Assembly: GCF_003732265.1 (NCBI RefSeq)
Contig: NZ_MOBK01000005.1
Location: 62,001 to 126,000 of the forward strand
DNA length: 64,000 nt
Direction of reading: 5' to 3'
Source: Pseudomonas brassicacearum
GTDB taxonomy: Bacteria > Pseudomonadota > Gammaproteobacteria > Pseudomonadales > Pseudomonadaceae
Positions within the stretch are counted from its first letter, which is position 1, and each line of letters begins with the position of its first letter. Positions 45,101 to 54,699 of this stretch are shown piece after piece. The notes below the pieces were generated by a model, which ran no database searches, was not told the DNA's origin, and saw only the letters and a list, made by a program, of their open reading frames with translations. Both the position numbers and the translations under genes were made by a program.

Positions 45101-46491
45101 CCCAATTGCGCCATCGCCTGGCGGAAGGCCGGGGGCAGGCTGTCGCCGAAGTGAATTTTGCCGTCCGCCTGGGTAAAGATGCCCATTTTCGTCAGCCATT
45201 GCTCGAATTCCGGCGCGGGTTTCAGGCCCAGCGTCTGGCGGGCGTAGAGGGCGTCGTGGAACGAGGTGGTCTGGTAGTTGAGCATGATGTCGTCGGAACC
45301 GGGGATGCCCATGATGAAGTTGATCCCGGCGACGCCCAGCAAGGTCAGCAGGGTGTCCATGTCGTCCTGGTCGGCTTCGGCGTGGTTGGTGTAGCAGATG
45401 TCGCAGCCCATCGGCACACCCAGCAACTTGCCGCAGAAGTGGTCTTCGAGGCCGGCGCGAATGATCTGTTTACCGTTGTAGAGGTATTCCGGGCCGATGA
45501 AGCCGACCACCGTGTTCACCAAAAACGGCTTGAAATGACGCGCCACGGCGTAGGCGCGGGTTTCGCAGGTTTGCTGATCGATCCCGTGGTGGGCGTTGGC
45601 GGACAGCGCGCTGCCCTGACCGGTTTCGAAATACATCAGGTTCTGCCCGAGTGTGCCGCGATTCAGGCTCAAACCGGCGTCATAGCCTTCCTTCAATACA
45701 TTCAGGTTGATGCCGAAACTGGCGTTGGCCGCTTCGGTGCCGGCAATCGACTGGAACACCAGGTCCAGCGGCACCCCGCGATTGATCGCTTCGATCGACG
45801 TGGTGACGTGGGTCAGCACGCAGGCCTGGGTCGGGATTTCGTAGCGCTGGATGATCGCGTCGAGCATTTCCAGCATGGCACAGATCGAGGCGATGCTGTC
45901 GGTGGCCGGGTTGATGCCGATCATCGCATCGCCGTTTCCGTACAGCAGGCCGTCGAGGATGCTCGCCGCGATACCGGCGGGTTCGTCGGTGGGGTGATTG
46001 GGTTGCAGGCGGGTGGATAGGCGCCCGCGCAGGCCCATGGTGCCGCGAAATTTCGTGACCACGCGGATTTTCTGCGCCACCAGCACCAGGTCCTGGACGC
46101 GCATGATCTTCGACACGGCAGCGACCATTTCCGGCGTCAGGCCGGGGGCGAGCGCGCGCAGGCTCTGTTCATCGGCGGCATCGCTGAGCAGCCAGTCGCG
46201 GAACCCGCCGACGGTGAGGTGGCTGACCACGGCAAACGCGTGGGTGTCGTGAGTGTCGATGATCAACCGGGTGACTTCATCGGCCTCATAAGGAATCAGT
46301 ACTTCCTGCAGGAAGTGGCTCAGCGGGATGTCGGCCAGGGCCATTTGCGCAGCCACACGCTCGCCATCGTTGAGCGCGGCGACGCCCGCCAGGAAATCCC
46401 CGGAGCGCGCCGGACTGGCCTTGGCCATGACGTCCTTGAGGCTCTCGAAGCGGTAGGTCTGAGCGCCGACGGAGTGGGCAAATGCGGCCAT
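45097..46491 (-). CDS. eutB: Ethanolamine ammonia-lyase large subunit
   Basis: Encodes 464 residues from ATG 46491 with AGGAGG 9 nt upstream; a longer frame reading through the REPIN was rejected. EutB motifs include [39 protein letters not shown] and [17 protein letters not shown]. The TIM-barrel subunit carries the active site where the cobalamin radical acts. With EutC it generates acetaldehyde for ExaC. A REPIN lies between it and the eat permease gene. No microcompartment (eutS/K/L/M/N) genes are present, so this is the short, carboxysome-free pathway. Confidence 0.96.
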   Translation of the reverse strand: MAAFAHSVGAQTYRFESLKDVMAKASPARSGDFLAGVAALNDGERVAAQMALADIPLSHFLQEVLIPYEADEVTRLIIDTHDTHAFAVVSHLTVGGFRDWLLSDAADEQSLRALAPGLTPEMVAAVSKIMRVQDLVLVAQKIRVVTKFRGTMGLRGRLSTRLQPNHPTDEPAGIAASILDGLLYGNGDAMIGINPATDSIASICAMLEMLDAIIQRYEIPTQACVLTHVTTSIEAINRGVPLDLVFQSIAGTEAANASFGINLNVLKEGYDAGLSLNRGTLGQNLMYFETGQGSALSANAHHGIDQQTCETRAYAVARHFKPFLVNTVVGFIGPEYLYNGKQIIRAGLEDHFCGKLLGVPMGCDICYTNHAEADQDDMDTLLTLLGVAGINFIMGIPGSDDIMLNYQTTSFHDALYARQTLGLKPAPEFEQWLTKMGIFTQADGKIHFGDSLPPAFRQAMAQLG

Positions 46492-46539
46492 GGGATGATT
46501 CCTCCTGATGTGTACAAGTCTCAATAACGCTGAGCTTCC

Positions 46540-46632
46540 CTGTGGGAGCGGGCTTGCTCGCGAAAGCGGTGTGTCATCCAGCGCATATGGCGGATGTGAC
46601 GCCGCTTTCGCGAGCAAGCCCGCTCCCACATT
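46540..46632. repeat. REPIN between eat and eutB
   Basis: Inverted REPs at 46540-46568 and 46602-46632, core TGTGGGAGCGGGCTTGCTCG, outward type. It occupies most of the 200-nt gap between the permease and the lyase genes. Confidence 0.9.
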
Positions 46633-46691
46633 AGATCTCTGCGCACTTCTATATGGCAGGCGCCAGGCTGCAAGCCCGGCGCCGGTGCAAC

Positions 46692-48062
46692 TTAAATACC
46701 TTCGAGCATCGCATCGGCCGGCGCGTCGGCGCGTTGCTTGGCGGTCAGCTGGAAATACAGGTAACCGGCGGCCATGAAACCGAGGAACACACAGCCGATC
46801 AGCGTGTTGAACCAGGCCATCGCCACCAGGCACACCACCGCCAGGAACAGTGCGATCCCCGGAACAATCGGATAGCCCGGTGCACGGAAGGTGCGCTCCA
46901 GGTTCGGTTCGGTTTTACGCAGTTTGAACAGGCTCAGCATACTGATGATGTACATCACGATGGCACCGAATACCGACATGGTGATCATCGCCGCCGTCAG
47001 GGTCATGCCTTGCAGGTTGACCAGGCCGTCGCTGTAAATCGCCGCGATGCCGATCACTCCGCCAGCCAGAATGGCACGGTGCGGGGTCTGGAAACGCGAG
47101 AGTTTGGCCAGGCCACTCGGCAGGTAACCGGCCCGCGCCAGTGCGAAGAACTGGCGCGAGTAGCCGAGGATGATCCCGTGAAAGCTCGCCACCAGGCCAA
47201 ACAGGCCGATCCAGACCAGCATGTGCATCCAGCTCGAATTGTTGCCGACTACGGCTTTCATCGCTTGGGGCAGCGGGTCGTTGATGTTGGACAGTTGGCG
47301 CCAGTCGCCGACGCCGCCGGCCATCACCATCACGCCGATGGCCAGGAACACCAGGGTCAGAATGCCGCTGACGTAGGCCTTGGGAATCGTGCGTTTCGGG
47401 TCCTTGGCTTCTTCTGCGGCCATCGCCGCACCTTCGATCGCCAGAAAAAACCAGATCGCGAAGGGAATGGCGGCAAAAATCCCGGGGATGGAAGCGATGG
47501 TGAATTCGTTGGAGCCCGACCAGCCGTTGAGCACGAAGTTACTGAAGCTGAAGCCCGGTGCCACGACGCCCATGAACACCAGCAACTCGGCGACCGCCAA
47601 CACGGTGACCACCAGTTCGAAGGTGGCCGCGATGCTGACCCCGAGGATATTCAGGCCCATGAACACGAAATACGCGCCAACCGCCGCGATCTTGGGATCA
47701 AGTTCCGGGTATTGCACGTTGAGGTAGGCGCCGATGGCCATGGCAATGGCCGGTGGCGCAAACACGAATTCGATCAGGGTGGCGATGCCGGCGATCAATC
47801 CGCCTTTCTCGCCAAACGCCCGTCGGCTGTAGGCGAACGGCCCTCCAGCGTGGGGAATCGCGGTCGTCAGTTCGGTGAAGCTGAAAATGAAACAGGTGTA
47901 CATCGTCGCCACCATCAGGGCGGTGACGAGAAAGCCCAATGTGCCTGCGGTGCCCCAGCCGTAACTCCAGCCGAAATACTCGCCGGAAATCACCAGGCCG
48001 ACGGCAATACCCCATAGGTGCAGGGTGCCGAGTGTGGGTTTGAGCTGTGTAGAAGAAGTCAT
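46692..48062 (-). CDS. eat: Ethanolamine permease (APC superfamily)
   Basis: Encodes 456 residues with about twelve hydrophobic segments. The N-terminus (LKPTLGTLHLWGIAVGLVISGEYFGWSYG) and the AIPHAGGPFAYSRRAFGEKGGL stretch are typical of the ethanolamine permease branch of amino acid-polyamine transporters. It imports ethanolamine across the inner membrane. A perfect sigma-54 promoter lies 74-88 nt upstream of its start, matching RpoN/EatR control reported in P. aeruginosa. It sits between exaC and eutBC in the order exaC-eat-eutB-eutC. Confidence 0.93.
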   Translation of the reverse strand: MTSSTQLKPTLGTLHLWGIAVGLVISGEYFGWSYGWGTAGTLGFLVTALMVATMYTCFIFSFTELTTAIPHAGGPFAYSRRAFGEKGGLIAGIATLIEFVFAPPAIAMAIGAYLNVQYPELDPKIAAVGAYFVFMGLNILGVSIAATFELVVTVLAVAELLVFMGVVAPGFSFSNFVLNGWSGSNEFTIASIPGIFAAIPFAIWFFLAIEGAAMAAEEAKDPKRTIPKAYVSGILTLVFLAIGVMVMAGGVGDWRQLSNINDPLPQAMKAVVGNNSSWMHMLVWIGLFGLVASFHGIILGYSRQFFALARAGYLPSGLAKLSRFQTPHRAILAGGVIGIAAIYSDGLVNLQGMTLTAAMITMSVFGAIVMYIISMLSLFKLRKTEPNLERTFRAPGYPIVPGIALFLAVVCLVAMAWFNTLIGCVFLGFMAAGYLYFQLTAKQRADAPADAMLEGI

Positions 48063-48135
48063 AAGTCCTCGCTGTCTTTTTTATTGTTTGATCTTTTGGA
48101 CTTGCGGTACGACGTTTCAGGCGTGAAGCGGGCAC

Positions 48136-48150
48136 GCAAAGCCCGTGCCA
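48136..48150 (-). promoter_or_regulatory. Sigma-54 promoter of the ethanolamine permease gene
   Basis: The minus strand reads TGGCACGGGCTTTGC, identical to the -24/-12 consensus TGGCAC-N5-TTGC. The -12 GC is at 48136-48137, so transcription should start near 48124, about 62 nt before the eat ATG. Confidence 0.85.
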
Positions 48151-48189
48151 GAGCGGCCAGGGCAATGTTTTTAGGGTGCCTTTGATGAG

Positions 48190-48263
48190 GCCTTCGCGAG
48201 CAGGCTCGCTCCCACAGGGGGGGAACGCGGTGCAAATGTGGGAGCGAGCCTGCTCGCGAAGGC
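48190..48263. repeat. REPIN between exaC and eat
   Basis: GCAGGCTC variant: left 48190-48216, right 48237-48263 (TGGGAGCGAGCCTGCTCGCG). It lies between the exaC stop and the sigma-54 promoter of eat, so that promoter makes eat expression independent of read-through. Confidence 0.9.
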
Positions 48264-48306
48264 GATAGAAAGGGCGACGCAGGAATACCTGCATCGCCCA
48301 CGGTTT

Positions 48307-49827
48307 TTAGAAGAAGCCCAACGGATTAATGTCGTAGCTCACCAGCAGGTTTTTGGTCTGCTGATAGTGATCAAGCATCATCTTGTGGGTTTCACGGCCG
48401 ACGCCGGACTTTTTGTAACCGCCAAACGCGGCGTGCGCCGGGTACAGGTGGTAGCAGTTGGTCCACACACGACCGGCCTTGATGGCACGGCCCATGCGAT
48501 AGGCGCGGTTGATGTCGCGGGTCCAGAGGCCGGCGCCGAGGCCGAACTCGGTGTCGTTGGCGATGGCCAGGGCTTCGGCTTCGTCCTTGAAGGTGGTGAT
48601 GCTCACCACCGGGCCAAAGATTTCTTCCTGGAACACGCGCATTTTGTTGGTGCCCTTGAGCAGGGTCGGCTGGATGTAATACCCGGTCGCCAGGTTGCCC
48701 TCGAGTTTTTCAATCTTGCCGCCGGTCAGCAGCTCGGCGCCTTCGCCCTTGGCGATTTCCAGGTACGAAAGGATTTTGTCGAATTGCTGCTCGGACGCCT
48801 GGGCGCCGACCATGGTGTCGGTATCGAGTGGGTCGCCACGTTTGATCGACAGGACTTTCTTCATCACGACTTTCATGAAGTCGTCGTAGATCGACTCTTG
48901 CACCAGGGCACGGGATGGGCAGGTGCAGACTTCGCCCTGGTTGAAGAACGCCAGCACCAGGCCTTCGGCGGCTTTTTCAATGAAAGTCGGCTCGGCCTGC
49001 ATGATGTCTTCGAAGAAGATGTTCGGCGACTTGCCACCCAGCTCCACGGTGGACGGAATGATGTTTTCGGCGGCGCATTTCATGATGTGCGAGCCGACCG
49101 GGGTCGAGCCGGTGAAAGCGATTTTGGCGATGCGTTTGCTGGTGGCCAGCGCTTCGCCGGCTTCTTTGCCGAAGCCTTGCACGATGTTCAGCACGCCCGG
49201 TGGCAGCAGGTCGCCAATCAGCTCGACCAGTACGGTAATGCCCAGCGGGGTCTGCTCGGCAGGCTTGAGCACCACGCAGTTACCGGCGGCCAGGGCCGGG
49301 GCGAGTTTCCAGGCGGCCATCAGGATCGGGAAGTTCCACGGGATGATCTGCCCGACCACGCCCAGCGGTTCATGGATGTGATAAGCCACGGTATTGCCGT
49401 CGATCTCGGCGGCGCTGCCTTCCTGCGCGCGGATGCAACCGGCGAAGTAGCGGAAGTGGTCAGCCGCCAGCGGGATGTCGGCGTTGAGGGTTTCGCGAAC
49501 GGCTTTGCCGTTGTCCCAGGATTCGGTGATTGCCAGCAGTTCGAGGTTTTGCTCGATGCGGTCGGCGATTTTCAGCAGCACCAGCGAGCGCGCCTGGGCG
49601 GACGTGGCGCCCCAGGCATCGGCGGCGGCGTGGGCAGCGTCCAGGGCCTTGTCGATGTCTTCTGCAGTGGAGCGTGGGAATTCGGCAATCGGTTGGCCAT
49701 TCACTGGCGAGGTATTGGTGAAGTACTGACCTTTGACAGGCGCGACGAACTCGCCGCCGATGTAGTTACCGTATTTGCTCTTGAACGAAACGATAGCGCC
49801 TTCAGTACCGGGGTGAGCGTAACGCAT
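48307..49827 (-). CDS. exaC: NAD-dependent acetaldehyde dehydrogenase ExaC
   Basis: Encodes 506 residues, the size of ExaC/AldB enzymes. Motifs are [21 protein letters not shown] (cofactor site), [23 protein letters not shown] (general-base Glu) and [13 protein letters not shown] with the catalytic cysteine. It oxidises acetaldehyde to acetate in ethanol and ethanolamine breakdown. In this locus the acetaldehyde comes from EutBC. A sigma-54 promoter sits 67-81 nt upstream and the activator gene eatR is divergent. Confidence 0.95.
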   Translation of the reverse strand: MRYAHPGTEGAIVSFKSKYGNYIGGEFVAPVKGQYFTNTSPVNGQPIAEFPRSTAEDIDKALDAAHAAADAWGATSAQARSLVLLKIADRIEQNLELLAITESWDNGKAVRETLNADIPLAADHFRYFAGCIRAQEGSAAEIDGNTVAYHIHEPLGVVGQIIPWNFPILMAAWKLAPALAAGNCVVLKPAEQTPLGITVLVELIGDLLPPGVLNIVQGFGKEAGEALATSKRIAKIAFTGSTPVGSHIMKCAAENIIPSTVELGGKSPNIFFEDIMQAEPTFIEKAAEGLVLAFFNQGEVCTCPSRALVQESIYDDFMKVVMKKVLSIKRGDPLDTDTMVGAQASEQQFDKILSYLEIAKGEGAELLTGGKIEKLEGNLATGYYIQPTLLKGTNKMRVFQEEIFGPVVSITTFKDEAEALAIANDTEFGLGAGLWTRDINRAYRMGRAIKAGRVWTNCYHLYPAHAAFGGYKKSGVGRETHKMMLDHYQQTKNLLVSYDINPLGFF

Positions 49828-49893
49828 GGTGATGTTCTCCTTGGCTTTGTACTTATTAGAGAAACGCGCAAGTGCGCTTGCTATAAGCGTAGA

Positions 49894-49908
49894 GCAAAGG
49901 TCGGGCCA
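49894..49908 (-). promoter_or_regulatory. Sigma-54 promoter of exaC
   Basis: The minus strand reads TGGCCCGACCTTTGC, one mismatch (C for A) from TGGCAC-N5-TTGC with the invariant GG and GC in place. Transcription would start near 49882, about 55 nt upstream of the exaC ATG. Confidence 0.75.
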
Positions 49909-49995
49909 CTGCCTTGCAGGTCAGGCAAATCAAGGCCTTGCGTGATTTTTGTCGGACCGACGGAGGCGCGCTGTGACGCTTTCGGTACAGCTCCC

Positions 49996-50031
49996 GTGAC
50001 ACTTTGTATCGCTTGTGGCACAGGGTGTGAC
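49996..50031. promoter_or_regulatory. Candidate EatR enhancer sites (GTGNCAC repeats)
   Basis: Two small palindromes of the form GTGNCAC occur: GTGACAC at 49996-50002 and GTGGCAC at 50015-50021, 19 bp apart (about two turns). A GTGTGAC follows at 50025-50031. They lie roughly 115-150 bp upstream of the inferred exaC start, the usual distance for an enhancer-binding protein. Confidence 0.35.
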
Positions 50032-50093
50032 TGGTGAGTCTTGCCAGCATTGCAATGCGGGCTAGGCTGGAGGATGCTCGGACACGCACTCCC

Positions 50094-50214
50094 TGTAGCA
50101 GCTGCCGAAGGCTGCGTCCGAGAGCGCAGCGCTCGCCTCGTTTTCGGCCATGCATACGGGACACAGGTTTTACGACTGCTTCGCAGCCGGACGCAGCCTT
50201 CGGCAGCTGCTACA
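50094..50214. repeat. Long inverted repeat between eatR and exaC (GTAGCAGCTGCC family)
   Basis: The arm 50094-50129 (TGTAGCAGCTGCCGAAGGCT...) is nearly the reverse complement of 50184-50214 (...AGCCTTCGGCAGCTGCTACA), with a TTTACGACTGCTTCGCAGCC segment in the loop. It ends 38 nt before the eatR start. The 425-nt gap 49828-50252 contains this repeat, the sigma-54 promoter and the candidate enhancer sites. Confidence 0.85.
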
Positions 50215-50252
50215 CGGGGGCGAGCCAGACCTTGTGGAGAGAATAATAAGAA

Positions 50253-52166
50253 ATGCACGACAACCATTTGAGTCGCCATGCCCGGCAGGTCCTGACCGTC
50301 ACCCAGGGCAAATCGCACCTGCATGGCCCCGGCAGCGATCCTTCCATCGCCCGCTCCTGGCTGCGCTGTCTTGAGGACTATCACCTCGACCCGGCCCTGA
50401 CCATCGCACCCACGGTGCTGGAACACGGCCGTGTGCTGGAGAGCCGCGAACGCTTGCAGCAAGTGCTGCACATCGCCGGCAATGAAATGACCAGCCTTCA
50501 CCAACAACTGTCCGGTGCCGGGCATGCGGTGCTGCTGACGGATGCACGCGGGGTGATCCTCAATTGCGTCACCGCCCCCGCCGAACGAAAGATTTTCGAG
50601 CGCGCCGGCCTCTGGCTTGGCGCCGACTGGAGTGAAGCCTGCGAAGGCACCAACGGCATCGGCACCTGCCTGGTGGAACGTCAGTCGCTGACCATCCATC
50701 AAGACGAACATTTTCGCGGTCGCCACACCGGCCTGACTTGCTCGGCGAGCCCGGTGTTCGACCCTCATGGCGAATTGCTGGCGGTGCTCGACGTGTCATC
50801 GGCGCGCCACGATGTCTCGCGCCAGAGTCAGTTTCACACCATGGCCCTGGTCAATCTGTCGGCGAAGATGATCGAGAGCTGCTATTTCCTGCGCTACTTC
50901 GACAATCAATGGCTGCTGCGTTTTCACTTGCAGGCCGAGTCCGTCGGACTGTTCAGCGAAGGGCTGCTGGCGTTCGACGGGGAAGGGCGGATCTGCGCGG
51001 TCAATCAAAGCGCGCTGAACCTGCTCGGGCACATTCGTGGCGGCCTGCTGGGCAAACCGGTGGAAGCGTTTTTCGATTGCTCGCTGGATGAGTTGCTCGG
51101 TCGCGCCAGCGTGAACGCCAGCGCCAGTTGGCCCCTGCGCACCCGTGACGGTCGCAGCCTGTTTGCCGTTTTACGCGGGCAGCCACGCAGCATCCCGGTG
51201 CCGGTGGTGCAAAGCCTGGCGATTGCCGACCGGCCACGGCTGTCGGGCATCTGCATCGGTGATGCCGCGCTGCAGGAAGATTTTCGCAAGTCGCTGCGGG
51301 TGTTCGAGCGCGACGTCCCGCTGCTGATCAACGGCGAAACCGGTTCCGGCAAAGAAGCCTTCGCCAAAGCCGTGCACCAGGCCAGTCAACGGGCGGAAAA
51401 AGCCTTCGTTGCCCTGAACTGCGCGGCCATTCCTGAAAGCCTGATCGAGAGTGAACTGTTCGGCTATCGCGGCGGCAGCTTCACCGGCGCGCGCAAGGAA
51501 GGCATGCGGGGCAAGTTGCAGCAGGCCGATGGCGGGACCCTGTTTCTCGACGAAATCGGCGACATGCCCCTGGCCTTGCAGACCCGACTGTTAAGGGTGC
51601 TGGAAGACCGCCAAGTGGTGCCGATTGGGGGCGAGCCCGAGGCGGTCAACGTACGGATCATCAGCGCCACTCACCGTAATCTGTTGGATCGGGTGCAGGA
51701 CGGCAGCTTCCGTGAGGATTTGTATTACCGGCTCAACGGGCTGGAAGTCGCGTTGCCGGCGTTGCGTGATCGCAGTGATAAATCCCAGTTGCTCGATTTC
51801 TTGCTGGCGGAAGAGGCGGGCGGGGAAACGGTATTGATCGACGGGCCGGCGCGGGAAGCCTTGTTGGGGTTTGCCTGGCCGGGCAACGTGCGGCAGCTGC
51901 GCAATGTGCTGCGCACGTTGGCGGCGTTGTGTGACAGCGGGCGGATCGGACTGGAGGATTTGCCGGCGATGATTCGTCAGGCGCGGCCGGCGGTTGCAGT
52001 GGCGGTCGAAGAACCGTCCGACCATCCGTTGGACGATGCCGAGCGGCTGGCGTTGCTGAATGCGCTGGAGCATACGCGTTGGCATATGACCCATACGGCT
52101 GAGCAGTTGGGTGTCAGCCGTAACACGCTTTACAGAAAGCTGCGCAAACACGGTATCGCCCGCTAG
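50253..52166 (+). CDS. eatR: EatR/AcoR-type sigma-54-dependent activator
   Basis: Encodes 637 residues. An N-terminal GAF-containing sensory part (about 60-215, with WSEACEGTNGIGTCL typical of AcoR) and a PAS-like segment (235-320) precede the AAA+ domain. Walker A is GETGSGKE (361-368), the sigma-54 contact loop reads GSFTGA (408-413) instead of the usual GAFTGA, and Walker B is GGTLFLDEIGDMP. A C-terminal Fis-type helix-turn-helix (HTAEQLGVSRNTLYRKLRKHGI) binds DNA. Its divergence from exaC and the two sigma-54 promoters mark it as the ethanolamine-pathway activator, like PA4021 (EatR). Confidence 0.92.
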   Translation: MHDNHLSRHARQVLTVTQGKSHLHGPGSDPSIARSWLRCLEDYHLDPALTIAPTVLEHGRVLESRERLQQVLHIAGNEMTSLHQQLSGAGHAVLLTDARGVILNCVTAPAERKIFERAGLWLGADWSEACEGTNGIGTCLVERQSLTIHQDEHFRGRHTGLTCSASPVFDPHGELLAVLDVSSARHDVSRQSQFHTMALVNLSAKMIESCYFLRYFDNQWLLRFHLQAESVGLFSEGLLAFDGEGRICAVNQSALNLLGHIRGGLLGKPVEAFFDCSLDELLGRASVNASASWPLRTRDGRSLFAVLRGQPRSIPVPVVQSLAIADRPRLSGICIGDAALQEDFRKSLRVFERDVPLLINGETGSGKEAFAKAVHQASQRAEKAFVALNCAAIPESLIESELFGYRGGSFTGARKEGMRGKLQQADGGTLFLDEIGDMPLALQTRLLRVLEDRQVVPIGGEPEAVNVRIISATHRNLLDRVQDGSFREDLYYRLNGLEVALPALRDRSDKSQLLDFLLAEEAGGETVLIDGPAREALLGFAWPGNVRQLRNVLRTLAALCDSGRIGLEDLPAMIRQARPAVAVAVEEPSDHPLDDAERLALLNALEHTRWHMTHTAEQLGVSRNTLYRKLRKHGIAR

Positions 52167-52176
52167 ACCTGCTTTT

Positions 52177-52311
52177 TGTGGCGAGGGGGCTTGCCCCCGT
52201 TCGGCTGCGCAGCAGTCGTAAAACCTGAGTTTGTGATGTTTCAGACACACCGAAACCACAGGTTTTGGGGCCGCTGCGCAGCCCAACGGGGGCAAGCCCC
52301 CTCGCCACAGA
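52177..52311. repeat. Long inverted repeat (GTGGCGAGGGGGCTT family)
   Basis: The arm 52177-52216 (TGTGGCGAGGGGGCTTGCCC...) pairs with 52271-52311 (...GGGCAAGCCCCCTCGCCACA). The outer 22 bp match perfectly. It lies just after eatR and may act as a transcription barrier before mpl. Confidence 0.88.
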
Positions 52312-52391
52312 GGTCGTGATGAGTCTCAGCTAAAGAGTGCGATTTTCCCCTCCCTACGCTAACCTGCGGCCATGTTTTACGAGGTCGACTA

Positions 52392-53741
52392 ATGCACATT
52401 CATATTCTGGGTATCTGCGGCACCTTCATGGGTTCGATGGCGGTTCTGGCCAAGGAACTGGGCCATCACGTGACCGGCTCCGATGCCAACGTCTATCCGC
52501 CGATGAGCACTCAGCTTGAGGCTCAGGGCATTCAGTTGACCCAAGGCTACGACCCTTCCCAGCTCGATCCGGCCCCGGACCTGGTGGTCATCGGCAATGC
52601 CATGTCGCGCGGCAACCCGGCCGTCGAATACGTGCTGAACAAAGGTTTGCCGTACGTTTCCGGCCCGCAGTGGCTGGCGGATCACGTGCTGCAAGGCCGC
52701 TGGGTGCTGGCAGTCGCCGGTACTCACGGCAAAACCACCACCAGCAGCATGCTCGCTTGGGTCCTGGAGCACGCGGGCATGAGCCCGGGCTTCCTGATCG
52801 GCGGTGTGCCGCAGAACTTCTCGGTGTCCGCTCGCTTGGGTGGCACGCCGTTTTTCGTGATCGAAGCCGACGAATATGACAGCGCCTTCTTCGACAAACG
52901 CTCCAAGTTTGTTCACTACCGCCCACGTACGGCGATCCTGAATAACCTTGAGTTCGATCACGCAGACATTTTCCCCGATCTGCCAGCTATCGAACGGCAA
53001 TTCCACCATTTGGTGCGGACCATTCCAAGCGAAGGCCTGGTGATCCATCCGACCACCGAACCGGCGTTGCAGCGTGTCATCGAAATGGGCTGCTGGACCC
53101 CGGTGCAGACCACCGGCGCGGGTGGTCAGTGGCAGGTCAAACTGCTGAGCGAAGACGGTTCGAAGTTTGAAGTGATGTTCGAAGGCGTCGCCCAAGGCGT
53201 GGTCGAGTGGGACATGACCGGTCAGCACAACGTAGCCAATGCCTTGGCCACATTGGCGGCCGCGCGTCATGTCGGCGTGGTGCCTTCCATGGGCATCGCC
53301 GCGTTGAGCGCCTTCAAAAGCGTGAAGCGCCGTATGGAAAAAGTCGCCGAAGTGCGCGGCATCACCATCTATGACGACTTTGCTCACCACCCGACGGCCA
53401 TTGCGACGACCCTCGACGGCCTGCGCAAACACATCGGCGATGCGCCGTTGATCGCCATCATCGAGCCTCGCTCCAACTCCATGAAACTTGGCGCGCACCG
53501 CGACGGCTTGCCGGAAAGCGTGGTCGATGCCGATCAAGTAATCTGGTACGCACCGGCCAACCTCGGTTGGGACCTGGCCGGCACGGCTGCGCTGTGCACC
53601 GTGCCGTCGATTGTCAGCGATTCGCTGGAAGGTATTATCGAGCGCGTGAAAAGCCAGGCCCAGCCCGGCACCCACGTGGTGATCATGAGCAACGGCGGCT
53701 TCGGTGGCCTGCACGGCAAACTCGCCGAGGCGCTGCAATGA
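52392..53741 (+). CDS. mpl: UDP-N-acetylmuramate:L-Ala-gamma-D-Glu-meso-DAP ligase
   Basis: Encodes 449 residues, full length. The N-terminal Rossmann-like [27 protein letters not shown] and the ATP loop [15 protein letters not shown] are typical of Mur ligases, and NEFDH-like [12 protein letters not shown] follows. Mpl attaches recycled murein tripeptide to UDP-MurNAc, the key step of peptidoglycan recycling; its loss affects AmpC beta-lactamase induction in Pseudomonas. The stop overlaps the ubiX start (ATGA). Confidence 0.97.
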   Translation: MHIHILGICGTFMGSMAVLAKELGHHVTGSDANVYPPMSTQLEAQGIQLTQGYDPSQLDPAPDLVVIGNAMSRGNPAVEYVLNKGLPYVSGPQWLADHVLQGRWVLAVAGTHGKTTTSSMLAWVLEHAGMSPGFLIGGVPQNFSVSARLGGTPFFVIEADEYDSAFFDKRSKFVHYRPRTAILNNLEFDHADIFPDLPAIERQFHHLVRTIPSEGLVIHPTTEPALQRVIEMGCWTPVQTTGAGGQWQVKLLSEDGSKFEVMFEGVAQGVVEWDMTGQHNVANALATLAAARHVGVVPSMGIAALSAFKSVKRRMEKVAEVRGITIYDDFAHHPTAIATTLDGLRKHIGDAPLIAIIEPRSNSMKLGAHRDGLPESVVDADQVIWYAPANLGWDLAGTAALCTVPSIVSDSLEGIIERVKSQAQPGTHVVIMSNGGFGGLHGKLAEALQ

Positions 53742-54370
53742 GCAGCGGCCCGGATCGCATCACGCTGGCCATGACCGGCGCTTCCGGCGCCCAGTACGGT
53801 CTGCGCCTGCTCGATTGCCTGGTGCGTGAAGATCGCGAAGTGCACTTCCTGATTTCCAAGGCAGCACAACTGGTGATGGCCACCGAGACTGACGTCACGC
53901 TGCCGCCAAAACCGCAGATGATGCAGGCCTTCCTCACGGAATACACCGGCGCTGCGGCCGGGCAAATCAAGGTGTATGGCAAGGAAGACTGGATGTCGCC
54001 GGTGGCTTCGGGTTCCGGTGCGCCCGCGGCGATGGTGGTGGTGCCGTGTTCCACGGGTACGCTGTCGGCCATCGCGACCGGAGCCTGCAACAACCTGATC
54101 GAACGTGCCGCTGACGTGACCTTGAAGGAGCGTCGCCAGTTGATTCTGGTGCCGCGTGAGGCGCCGTATTCGAGCATCCATCTTGAACACATGCTCAAGC
54201 TGTCGAACATGGGCGTGACGATCTTGCCGGCCTCGCCGGGTTTCTATCATCAGCCGCAAACCATTGATGACCTGATCGACTTTGTCGTGGCGCGGATCCT
54301 CAATCTATTGAACATCCCGCAAGACATGCTGCCACGCTGGGGCGAACACCATTTGAGCAGCGATGAATAA
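53738..54370 (+). CDS. ubiX: Flavin prenyltransferase UbiX
   Basis: Encodes 210 residues from ATG 53738. Motifs [48 protein letters not shown] and [23 protein letters not shown] are characteristic. It prenylates FMN to make the cofactor of UbiD, which decarboxylates a ubiquinone precursor. Coupled to mpl by a 4-nt overlap and overlapping the next lipoprotein gene by 8 nt, so three genes form one unit. Confidence 0.97.
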   Translation: MSSGPDRITLAMTGASGAQYGLRLLDCLVREDREVHFLISKAAQLVMATETDVTLPPKPQMMQAFLTEYTGAAAGQIKVYGKEDWMSPVASGSGAPAAMVVVPCSTGTLSAIATGACNNLIERAADVTLKERRQLILVPREAPYSSIHLEHMLKLSNMGVTILPASPGFYHQPQTIDDLIDFVVARILNLLNIPQDMLPRWGEHHLSSDE

Positions 54371-54647
54371 GCTCCTGACGCTCCTGCTGGTCTTGCAACT
54401 GACCGGCTGCGCCACGGCGCGCACCCTTGATGCCGCCAAACCCGGTGCGCCGTTGGTGTATGCGGGGACGCGCCTGGATGTGTATGCCATGAACGGCGGG
54501 TGCTGCGCCAAGGACCACTTTGGCGCCGAGGCGCCGAGTTACCCCGGCCTTGACCTGCCCGCCAGCGCGCTGCTCGACACGTTGCTGTTGCCGTTGTCAT
54601 TGCTGACGGTGATCGGAGTGAGTTTTCAGGCGACGGGAGGGTTGTAG
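54363..54647 (+). CDS. YceK/YidQ-family lipoprotein
   Basis: Encodes 94 residues. A short signal peptide ends in the lipobox LTGC (Cys16). The motif [18 protein letters not shown] and the [25 protein letters not shown] segment near the end match the YceK (DUF1375) family of small outer-membrane lipoproteins. The start lies inside ubiX (8-nt overlap). Its function is unknown. A perfect 14-bp hairpin follows 12 nt after the stop. Confidence 0.85.
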   Translation: MNKLLTLLLVLQLTGCATARTLDAAKPGAPLVYAGTRLDVYAMNGGCCAKDHFGAEAPSYPGLDLPASALLDTLLLPLSLLTVIGVSFQATGGL

Positions 54648-54658
54648 CGTTCGGCTAA

Positions 54659-54688
54659 TGTGGCGAGGGAGCTTGCTCCCTCGCCACA
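54659..54688. repeat. Perfect 14-bp hairpin, minimal GTGGCGAGGGAGC repeat
   Basis: TGTGGCGAGGGAGC-TT-GCTCCCTCGCCACA is a perfect inverted repeat between two convergent genes. It matches the ends of the long repeats at 28181 and 52177 without their internal part. No T-run follows, but the stem is strong enough to pause RNA polymerase. Confidence 0.9.
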
Positions 54689-54699
54689 GGGTCAGCAGT

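Noticed and set aside
46668..46684. Third sigma-54-like sequence upstream of eutB
   Set aside because: The minus-strand CGGCGCCGGGCTTGC keeps GG and GC but has three mismatches in the -24 element and lies about 180 nt before eutB behind a REPIN. The eat promoter can serve eutBC.
48238..50037. A 599-codon frame antisense to exaC
   Set aside because: It mirrors exaC, starts in a REPIN and has no recognisable domain.
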